Positions 26,268 to 33,076 of a stretch of 64,000 bases of DNA are shown here, piece by piece. Both the position numbers and the translations under genes were made by a program. Source of the DNA: Actinomycetes bacterium (GTDB lineage: Bacteria; Actinomycetota; Acidimicrobiia; Acidimicrobiales; Palsa-688); NCBI GenBank assembly GCA_021787035.1, contig JAJYMM010000052.1:1-64000 (forward strand). The letters are read 5' to 3'. Position 1 is the first letter of the stretch. Each line of letters starts with the position of its first letter. The notes beneath the pieces were generated by a model. It did no database searches. It was given only the letters and a program-made list of their open reading frames with translations, and was not told the origin of the DNA.

Positions 26268-26624
26268 ATGACCTGCCCTAGATGCGGGGTGCCCAACAGT
26301 CCCGAACGGACGGCGTGCGTCCGGTGCGGAGGTTCACTCGTCCCGCCTCCGGTGCGCGACGACCGGCCCTTGCCGCCCGTGTTGCCGGTGACGCGTCGAG
26401 CTGAGCTCACCATGGGTCGCGCCCGCACGGTGTCCCCTGGTGCAGCGGCACCGGCCGCCGTGCAGGGCCTTCCACCAGCGCCGGACGGTCAGGGCCTTTA
26501 CCTCATGGCGAGCGAGCGGTCCACGGGCCAGCCGGCACCCCCAGATGGCGGCGGGAGCCAGCGTGGGCCGGCACGCTCGGAGGCGCCCGGGCGCAGCATC
26601 GCGATCGGCCTCTCGGGCGCGTAG
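26268..26624 (+). CDS. Small zinc-ribbon protein
   Basis: The 118-residue protein opens with MTCPRCGVPNSPERTACVRC, a CxxC-x12-CxxC zinc ribbon of the type found at the N-terminus of many membrane and regulatory proteins. The rest is Pro/Gly/Ala-rich and apparently disordered, with no membrane helix, so it looks like a ribbon with a tail. Function is unknown. It lies between the LCP gene and guaB3, with a leaderless-type -10 before its ATG. Confidence 0.65.
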   Translation: MTCPRCGVPNSPERTACVRCGGSLVPPPVRDDRPLPPVLPVTRRAELTMGRARTVSPGAAAPAAVQGLPPAPDGQGLYLMASERSTGQPAPPDGGGSQRGPARSEAPGRSIAIGLSGA

Positions 26625-26707
26625 CGTCCTTCTCGGGGCCACACCCGCCCAATAGACTCGTCTGCACCAAAGACCCACCAGGAACCGGCGAGCGAGAGGA
26701 AAGTAGC

Positions 26708-27868
26708 GTGGAGATCGAGATCGGCAGAGGAAAATCAGGCAGGCGCGCTTACGGCTTTGACGACATCGCTATCGTCCCGAGCAGGAGGACGCGGGACCCT
26801 GAGGATGTCGACATTTCCTGGGAGATCGACGCTTTCCACTTCGATCTGCCCTTGATGGGCTCCGCCATGGACGGCGTCGTGAGCCCCGCAACGGCGATCG
26901 AGATCGGGCGTCTCGGTGGGGTGGGGGTGCTCAATCTTGAGGGCCTTTGGTCCCGCTACGAGGATCCGGAGCCGTTTTTCGAGGAGATAGCCCAGCTGGC
27001 GCCCGACAAAGCGACGGCGCGGCTGCAGCAGATCTACGCCGAGCCGATCAAGGCTGAGCTGATGGGTGCTCGCATCCGTGAGATAAGGGCGGCTGGGGTG
27101 GTGGCGTGCGCGTCCTTGACCCCGCAGCGCACCGCTCAGTTCGCCAAGACCTTGGTAGAGGCCGAGCTCGACCTCTTCGTGGTCCAGGGGACCGTCGTCT
27201 CTGCCGAGCACGTCTCCAAGACTTCCGAGCCGCTCAATTTGAAGCGGTTCATCCGTGAGTACGAGATCCCCGTGATTGTGGGCGGCTGCGCGTCCTATCA
27301 GGCGGCTCTCCACCTGATGCGGACTGGGGCGGCCGGCGTCCTCGTCGGGGTCGGGCCGGGCCACGCCTGCACGACGAGAGGTGTGCTCGGTATCGGCGTC
27401 CCCCAGGCAACGGCGATTGCCGACGCGAGGGCGGCACGCGCCCAGCACCTCGACGAGACGGGGGTGTACGTGCACGTGATCGCCGACGGCGGCATGGCCA
27501 CCGGTGGAGATGTCGCCAAAGCCATCGTGTGCGGTGCGGACGCCGTCATGCTCGGTTCCCCACTCGCAGCGGCCGCGGAAGCGCCTGGCCACGGGTATCA
27601 CTGGGGGATGGCGACGTTCCACCCCACGCTCCCGCGAGGGGCCCGCGTACAGACGGAGATCCGCGGCAGCCTGCGAGAAATCCTTGTTGGGCCGGCGCAC
27701 GACAACGACGGTCGCTTAAACCTTTTCGGGGCGCTCAGGACCTCGATGGCGACATGCGGCTATGAGACCGTGAAGGAGTTCCAAAAGGCTGAGGTCATGG
27801 TCGCGCCGGCACTGCTCACGGAGGGCAAGTCGCTCCAGCGTTCGCAGCACGTGGGGATGGGGCACTGA
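26708..27868 (+). CDS. guaB3: GuaB3 family IMP dehydrogenase-related protein
   Basis: The 386-residue protein is a CBS-less member of the IMPDH/GMP reductase superfamily, the GuaB3 type found in actinobacteria and cyanobacteria. It begins with a GRRAYGFDDIAIVPS segment, then PLMGSAMDGVVSP and LVGVGPGHACTTRGVLGIGV with the catalytic cysteine Cys221, and VIADGGMATGGDVAKAI and GADAVMLGSPLA for phosphate binding. IMPDH activity cannot be assumed for this subfamily. GTG 26708 has a purine-rich GAGAGGAAAG site upstream, and TAGACT lies about 50 bases upstream, so this mRNA seems to have a leader. Its stop overlaps the presumed CTG start of the helicase gene. Confidence 0.9.
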   Translation: MEIEIGRGKSGRRAYGFDDIAIVPSRRTRDPEDVDISWEIDAFHFDLPLMGSAMDGVVSPATAIEIGRLGGVGVLNLEGLWSRYEDPEPFFEEIAQLAPDKATARLQQIYAEPIKAELMGARIREIRAAGVVACASLTPQRTAQFAKTLVEAELDLFVVQGTVVSAEHVSKTSEPLNLKRFIREYEIPVIVGGCASYQAALHLMRTGAAGVLVGVGPGHACTTRGVLGIGVPQATAIADARAARAQHLDETGVYVHVIADGGMATGGDVAKAIVCGADAVMLGSPLAAAAEAPGHGYHWGMATFHPTLPRGARVQTEIRGSLREILVGPAHDNDGRLNLFGALRTSMATCGYETVKEFQKAEVMVAPALLTEGKSLQRSQHVGMGH

Positions 27869-30219
27869 CGGCGGGGAGAAACGCCGAGACCGACGCCGAA
27901 GCACAGGGCCTCCCAGACCGACCGCGGCCCGCCAGCACCGAAGAGCTCCTTGAGGGCCTAAACCCCTCTCAGCTCCTAGCTGTCACGCACCCCGGTGGCC
28001 CCTTATTGGTGGTCGCCGGCGCCGGTTCGGGGAAGACGCGTGTCCTTACAAGCCGGGCCGCGTGGCTGGTTCGGGAAAAGGGGGTATCTCCTTTCGGCAT
28101 CCTCGCCATCACCTTCACCAACAAGGCCGCGGACGAGATGCGCCACCGCATTGCTTGCCTGGTCGGGCCGGTGGCCGAGCGTATGTGGGTCTCCACGTTC
28201 CATGCAGCTTGCGTGCGCATCTTGCGCCGGGAGGCAACGGCGCTCGGGTTCGAGCGTTCCTTTTCTATTTACGACCAGGCGGACGCAGTCCGCCTCACTG
28301 GTTACGTGATCCGCGAATTTGGGTTGGACCCGAAGAAATTCTCTCCCCGTGCGGTCCACTCGGCCATCTCGGCGGCGAAAAACGAACTGCTCGTGCCGGT
28401 GGAGTACGCCGAGCGGGCGCGAAGGGCGTCGCCGTTCGAACGCAAGGTGGCTGAGGTTTACCCGGAGTACCAAAAGAGGCTTGTCGCGGCCAACGCACTC
28501 GATTTCGACGACCTCCTCATGGGGACCGTACAGCTGTTCAGGAAACACCCTGAGATCCTCGAGCAGTACCGCGAGCGCTTCGCCCACCTGCTCGTCGACG
28601 AGTACCAGGACACCAACCGAGCCCAGAACGAGCTTGTGCTCGCCCTTGCTGGCGGCCACCGCCAGGTCACCGTTGTCGGAGACTCGGACCAGGCTATTTA
28701 CGGCTGGCGGGGAGCCGACGTGCGCAACATCTTGGAGTTCGAGCGCGCCTTTCCCGACGCCACCGTGGTCGTGCTCGATCGCAACTACCGCTCGACCCAG
28801 ACGATCCTCGACGCCGCAAACGCCGTCATCTCCAATAACCTGGCGCGCAAGCCGAAGGAGCTCTGGACGGACCAGGGTGCCGGGGAACGCCTGACGCGAT
28901 ATATCGCCGAGGACGAGCACGACGAGGCGATCTGGGTCACAGGCGAGGTCGAGCGCCTGCGTGCCGAGCACGGTTACCGTTGGGGCGATTTCGCTGTCTT
29001 TTACCGGACCAACGCTCAGAGCCGTGCGATAGAAGAGGAGCTCTCCCGGCGCCAGATCCCCTACAAGGTGGCAGGCGGCGCCCGGTTTTATGAACGGCGG
29101 GAGGTTAAAGACCTTCTCGCCTACCTCCACGCCATCGCCAACAGCGAGGACGAGGTCTCGTTGAAGCGGATCCTAAACGTGCCTCGCCGCGGCGTAGGGG
29201 ACGTGAGCGTGGCCCACATCGATGCGTGGGCGGCGAGCCATGGCCTTTCCTTCGGGGAGGCGCTGGAGCACGCGAAGGAGGCGGGGGTCACCGGGAAGGC
29301 CCTCACGGGCATCGGCTCGTTCTTGGCGCTGATGGGGGGCCTCCGGGCGATGTGGGGCGGGCCGCCCGGGCCTGTTGAAAGTGAAGCAGATGGAGCGGGT
29401 GAAGCAGGCGGAGGAGACCAGGATGGCCAGGTCCCCCGAGGAGCCGGTCCGGGGGAACTGCTCCAGGCGGTTTTGGACCGGACGCGCTACATAGAGGACC
29501 TCCGAGCGGAGGATGCGACCCCGGTGGAGATCGAGGGACGGGTCGAAAACGTGGAAGAGCTTTTGGGGGCGGCCTGGCAGGCTGGCACTCTCGAGCAGTT
29601 CCTGGAAGAGGCGAGCCTCGTTGCCGACGCCGACGAGGTGGACGGCGATGGGTCGAGCGTCACTCTCATGACCCTGCACACTGCCAAGGGCCTCGAGTAC
29701 CCGGTCGTGTTCATTGCCGGGATGGAAGAAGGCATTTTCCCCCACCTGCGCTCGCTCGGCGAAGATCGGGAGCTCGAAGAAGAGCGACGGCTGTGCTACG
29801 TCGGGGTCACTCGCGCCAGGGAGCGGCTCTATCTCTCGTATGCCTGGTGCCGGAGCCTTTGGGGGGATGTGCAGTACAACCCGCCCAGCCGGTTCGTGGC
29901 AGAGATACCCGAACAATTGTTCAGGTCAAGCGGTGGTGGCCACCGGCGTCAGGCGCTCGCTGGCCGCTCGCGCGCTGAGGTACGGTCCGAGCTCGTAGAT
30001 GCTGCCCTGAGAAGAGGCCGCCCGGGGGCGCCCGTGCAGGGCACCGGAGCTGAGAAGCTCGGCCTAGGCGCTGGCGACGCCGTCGTCCATGCCCGCTACG
30101 GAGAGGGCGTGGTGATCGACGTCCGAGGCGCGGGCCAAGATGCCGAGGCGACGATCAGGTTCCCAGCTGTTGGCGAAAAGCGCTTCAGCCTCCACCTCGC
30201 GCCCTTGAAGCGCGCCTGA
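27865..30219 (+). CDS. pcrA: UvrD/PcrA-type superfamily 1 DNA helicase, apparent CTG start
   Basis: A 3'-to-5' helicase of DNA repair and replication. It has Walker A AGAGSGKTR (Lys57), TFTNKAADEMRHRI, DEYQDTNRAQNE (Asp245-Glu246), GDSDQAIYGWRGAD, LDRNYRST, TLHTAKGLEYPVVF and VGVTRARERLYLSYA. The C-terminal ARYGEGVVIDVRG resembles the PcrA tail. The only ATG/GTG/TTG upstream of Walker A is TTG 28006, which would remove the adenine-binding Q motif. The frame continues without stops through LLEGLNPSQLLAVTHPGG to a CTG at 27865. This CTG forms a CTGA overlap with the guaB3 stop, exactly like the ATGA/GTGA overlaps elsewhere in the window. I therefore propose a 784-residue protein. A 35-residue acidic insert lies near residue 505. 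Confidence 0.88.
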   Translation: MTAGRNAETDAEAQGLPDRPRPASTEELLEGLNPSQLLAVTHPGGPLLVVAGAGSGKTRVLTSRAAWLVREKGVSPFGILAITFTNKAADEMRHRIACLVGPVAERMWVSTFHAACVRILRREATALGFERSFSIYDQADAVRLTGYVIREFGLDPKKFSPRAVHSAISAAKNELLVPVEYAERARRASPFERKVAEVYPEYQKRLVAANALDFDDLLMGTVQLFRKHPEILEQYRERFAHLLVDEYQDTNRAQNELVLALAGGHRQVTVVGDSDQAIYGWRGADVRNILEFERAFPDATVVVLDRNYRSTQTILDAANAVISNNLARKPKELWTDQGAGERLTRYIAEDEHDEAIWVTGEVERLRAEHGYRWGDFAVFYRTNAQSRAIEEELSRRQIPYKVAGGARFYERREVKDLLAYLHAIANSEDEVSLKRILNVPRRGVGDVSVAHIDAWAASHGLSFGEALEHAKEAGVTGKALTGIGSFLALMGGLRAMWGGPPGPVESEADGAGEAGGGDQDGQVPRGAGPGELLQAVLDRTRYIEDLRAEDATPVEIEGRVENVEELLGAAWQAGTLEQFLEEASLVADADEVDGDGSSVTLMTLHTAKGLEYPVVFIAGMEEGIFPHLRSLGEDRELEEERRLCYVGVTRARERLYLSYAWCRSLWGDVQYNPPSRFVAEIPEQLFRSSGGGHRRQALAGRSRAEVRSELVDAALRRGRPGAPVQGTGAEKLGLGAGDAVVHARYGEGVVIDVRGAGQDAEATIRFPAVGEKRFSLHLAPLKRA

Positions 30220-30228
30220 CGGCCTGGC

Positions 30229-30429
30229 TCAGCGCCAGTCGTCGTCTTCGGGTACTTCTTGAGACTGCTCTATCGCGTCGGCCTCGGGTACTTCGAAGCC
30301 AACCCTGGGCCGGGGTGCGGGGCCGTCTTCTTCGGAGGGCTCAGGGGCCGCCGGCTCGGACTGCTCCAGTGCGTCAGCCTCGGGGACTTCGGGGTCTTTC
30401 GTGCCGGGTGGGCGGTCGGTCGGGGCCAT
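30229..30429 (-). CDS. Small acidic protein with duplicated VPEADA-EQS motif
   Basis: The 66-residue product contains EVPEADALEQSEPAAPEPSE and, later, FEVPEADAIEQSQEVPEDDD, an internal duplication in a strongly acidic, probably disordered chain. Similar short proteins with a VPEADALEQ motif occur in actinobacteria, as far as I recall, without known function. TAACGT (30438-30443 on this strand) ends 8 bases before the ATG, matching the window's leaderless pattern and supporting expression. It converges on pcrA with 9 bases between the two stops. Confidence 0.6.
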   Translation of the reverse strand: MAPTDRPPGTKDPEVPEADALEQSEPAAPEPSEEDGPAPRPRVGFEVPEADAIEQSQEVPEDDDWR

Positions 30430-30437
30430 CGTCCCGT

Positions 30438-30443
30438 ACGTTA
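30438..30443 (-). promoter_or_regulatory. Candidate -10 hexamer of the small acidic protein gene
   Basis: Leftward TAACGT, 8 bases before the ATG at 30429. Confidence 0.4.
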
Positions 30444-30536
30444 GCGCGGACGCGGTCCGCTGCGGCCGGTTGCTTTCACACCGCCTCGCCAGCGCGCGTG
30501 GCGAGGGGGTCCCCTCGGGGTGACGGTCGGGCCCCC

Positions 30537-30542
30537 TAGGAT
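30537..30542 (+). promoter_or_regulatory. Candidate -10 hexamer of fabF (leaderless)
   Basis: TAGGAT ends 9 bases before ATG 30552, with no ribosome-binding site. Confidence 0.45.
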
Positions 30543-30551
30543 TCGAGGACG

Positions 30552-31835
30552 ATGGGTAGCCGGCGTGTGGTCGTGACGGGCGTGGGAGTCATTAGCCCTC
30601 TGGGCATGGACGTAGAGCAGACTTGGCAGGCCCTGGTCGCCGGGCGCGGCGGGGTGGGGCCTATAACCGCTTTCGACGCCGCTGAGTGGCCAGTCCGGAT
30701 CGCCGCCGAGGTGAAGGGCTTCGACGCCGCCGCGGCCCTGGGCCGCCGACGGGCCAGGCACCTTGACCGGGTCGTCCAGCTGGCTCTTGTTGCTACCAAG
30801 GAAGCAATCGAGGCCTCCAAGCTCGATGTGGCATCGGCGGCGGAGCGTGCCGGCGTGGTGTACGCCTCCGGCATCGGCGGTCTGAAGGCCTGGGAAGACG
30901 GGATGAGGACGCTGATCAACCGCGGGCCTGAGTGGGTCAACCCCTATGTCATCCCGATGATGATCCCCAACATGGCGGCGGGGGAGATCGCCATCGAGTG
31001 GGGGTTGCTCGGGTACAACTTATGTACCGTGACCGCTTGCTCGGCCTCTGCCCACGCAATAGGCACGGCATTTGACGCGATCCGCTTGGGCAGGGCAGAC
31101 GTGATGGTCTGCGGTGGGAGCGAGGCTGCGGTCACCCCGGTCGGCGTGGCAGGCTTTGCCGCGATGAAGGCCCTCTCCACCCGCAACAACGACCCCGCGC
31201 GTGCCTCGCGGCCCTTCGATGCTGAACGGGACGGTTTCGTGCTCGGAGAGGCGGCGGCGACCCTCGTCATCGAGGAGCGTGAGTTCGCCCTGAGCCGGGG
31301 CGCGCCCGTGCTGGCCGAGCTGGTCGGCTATGGCGCCACGGCCGACGCTTACCACATAACCCAGCCCCACCCGAGGGGTGACGGCGCTGTCCGGGCCATG
31401 CAGGCCGCCCTGGATGACGGAGGGATAGCGACTCGCGACATTGGCTACGTCAATGCTCACGGCACCTCAACTGCCCCTAACGACCGGATCGAGACCCTCG
31501 CGTTGAAGCGCGTGTTTGGTGACAACGTGCCGCCGACCTCCTCGACCAAGTCGATGACCGGCCATACCCTCGGTGCGGCTGGTGCCTTGGAGTCCGTCTT
31601 CTCGATCCTGGCCCTGCGGAGCTCGGTAGCGCCTCCGACGATCAACTTGGAGCACCCCGACCCGGAGTGCGACCTCGACTACGTCGCCAACGAGGCCAGG
31701 CCTGTCGAGCTTCGTTACGTGATGACAAACAGCCTCGGCTTCGGCGGTCACAACGCATCGCTCATTTTCGGCCAGCCCCTTGCCGAGCAGGACATTGCTC
31801 TGTCGCTGCCCCGGAGGGGTAGCTCGCCGGCCTGA
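30552..31835 (+). CDS. fabF: Beta-ketoacyl-ACP synthase II
   Basis: FabF condenses malonyl-ACP with an acyl-ACP in fatty-acid elongation. The 427-residue protein has VVVTGVGVISPLGMDVEQTW, the nucleophile Cys163 in VTACSASAHA, His303 in NAHGTSTAPND, STKSMTGHTLGAAGALE with Lys and His338, and MTNSLGFGGHNASLIF. All catalytic residues are present and the length is normal. It stands alone rather than in a fab operon and is not next to acpP. Its stop codon lies in the first unit of a 14-base repeat. Confidence 0.95.
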   Translation: MGSRRVVVTGVGVISPLGMDVEQTWQALVAGRGGVGPITAFDAAEWPVRIAAEVKGFDAAAALGRRRARHLDRVVQLALVATKEAIEASKLDVASAAERAGVVYASGIGGLKAWEDGMRTLINRGPEWVNPYVIPMMIPNMAAGEIAIEWGLLGYNLCTVTACSASAHAIGTAFDAIRLGRADVMVCGGSEAAVTPVGVAGFAAMKALSTRNNDPARASRPFDAERDGFVLGEAAATLVIEEREFALSRGAPVLAELVGYGATADAYHITQPHPRGDGAVRAMQAALDDGGIATRDIGYVNAHGTSTAPNDRIETLALKRVFGDNVPPTSSTKSMTGHTLGAAGALESVFSILALRSSVAPPTINLEHPDPECDLDYVANEARPVELRYVMTNSLGFGGHNASLIFGQPLAEQDIALSLPRRGSSPA

Positions 31836-31884
31836 CCTACTGGGCCTGACCTACTGGGCCTGACCTACTGGGCCTGACCTGACC
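31829..31884 (+). repeat. 14-bp tandem repeat, 3 perfect and 1 degenerate copy, at the fabF stop
   Basis: GGCCTGACCTACTG repeats at 31829, 31843, 31857 and, diverged, 31871. The first copy holds the fabF TGA; the last ends two bases before the 3' end of the M20 peptidase gene. Confidence 0.93.
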
Positions 31885-31885
31885 T

Positions 31886-33076
31886 TCAAGTGAACGAGCG
31901 GTAGAGCTCCGCGTAGGCGGCAGCGGCGTCCACGAGCTGGCCGACCTCGACCCACTCGTCCACCCCGTGAGCCTGTGCGATCGAACCTGGGCCGCACACT
32001 ACGGCCGGGATGCCGGCCTGGTTGCGAAGGAACCTGGCGTCCGTGGTGAACGTCATGCCTATCGTCGGCGGTTCTTTGCCCGTGGCTCTCGCCACGCAGC
32101 GGCGCACCAAGGCAGCGAAGGGGTGGCCCGCCTCCATCTCCGAACCCTCTCCGAAGTCGTCGACCTCGACCTCGTAGTCGACATCAGTGACCCCGGCGTC
32201 TTGGAGACGTTGCCTGACACTCCCGACCGCCTCCTCCAAGCTCGTACCGGGCAGGAGGCGCCGGTCGAACCCGACCACTGCCCGTTCGGCCACCACGTTT
32301 ACCACGGTGCCACCGTGGAGGGTCCCGACGTTGGCCGTCGGCCGGCCGAGGAGGGGGTGTTCGGGATCGCCGAAATCGGCCGCGTGGAGCGCGAGGGTGA
32401 CGCGTGCCGCGCCTTCCAGCGCGGAGACGCCTTCGCGCGGACGGCTCCCATGGCCAGGGCGGCCCTTCACTACCACCTGGCCTTGGAGCAAACCCCGTTC
32501 GGCCACCGACACTGAGAGGGACGTCGGTTCGGGCACGAGGCAGGCGTCACCTTCGAGCAGCCCCGCTTCCCACAATGCCCTTGTCCCGAGGCTGCCACCG
32601 CGCTCTTCGTCGGCGACGAACTGGAACACTAGGTCGCAAACCGGCCCCGACCCACAAGCGCGGAGGACATCGAGCGCGCAGATCGCAGCAGCGACCCCTC
32701 CCTTCATGTCTGCCGAGCCGCGCCCGTAGAGGCGCCCGCCTATGACCGAGGGGCTGAAGGGGGGGTGGGACCAGCGCTCGGGGACCGCAGGCACGACATC
32801 GGTGTGCCCGTTCACAACGAGCGTGCGCCGCTTTGCCGCCCCGGTGCCGTCACCTGCAACGCGCGCCAGGAGAGAGAGCCTTCCGGGCGACGGCTCCACC
32901 TCTGACCAGGAGGGGTCCCAGGGGGCGAGGGCGTCGCGAAGAAGCCCGGCGACTTCCTTCTCGTTCCCGGGAGGGTTTTCGGTCGGTACCGCCACCAGCG
33001 CGCTCGCCAGAGCCACCAGTGCCTCGACGTCGACGTTGTCGCGAAGCGAGCTCGCCCGCTTCCCCGTCGTGGCCAT
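31886..33076 (-). CDS. M20 family metallopeptidase (ArgE/DapE-like)
   Basis: The 396-residue enzyme belongs to the co-catalytic zinc deacylases. Metal-binding motifs are in order: VVNGHTDVVPAVP, GRGSADMKGGVAA, VADEERGG and the late AQAHGVDEWVEV. A dimerisation domain sits between, with KGRPGHGSRPREGVSALEGA. Sequence alone does not separate N-acetylornithine deacetylase, succinyl-diaminopimelate desuccinylase and other amidohydrolases, and no arginine or lysine gene is adjacent. The ATG shares one base with the glgP stop, so it is cotranscribed downstream of glgP. Confidence 0.88.
   Translation of the reverse strand: MATTGKRASSLRDNVDVEALVALASALVAVPTENPPGNEKEVAGLLRDALAPWDPSWSEVEPSPGRLSLLARVAGDGTGAAKRRTLVVNGHTDVVPAVPERWSHPPFSPSVIGGRLYGRGSADMKGGVAAAICALDVLRACGSGPVCDLVFQFVADEERGGSLGTRALWEAGLLEGDACLVPEPTSLSVSVAERGLLQGQVVVKGRPGHGSRPREGVSALEGAARVTLALHAADFGDPEHPLLGRPTANVGTLHGGTVVNVVAERAVVGFDRRLLPGTSLEEAVGSVRQRLQDAGVTDVDYEVEVDDFGEGSEMEAGHPFAALVRRCVARATGKEPPTIGMTFTTDARFLRNQAGIPAVVCGPGSIAQAHGVDEWVEVGQLVDAAAAYAELYRSFT

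Noticed and set aside
26708-27868. Calling this gene the main IMP dehydrogenase guaB
   Set aside because: It lacks CBS domains and follows the shorter GuaB3 pattern, a paralogue normally present beside true guaB.
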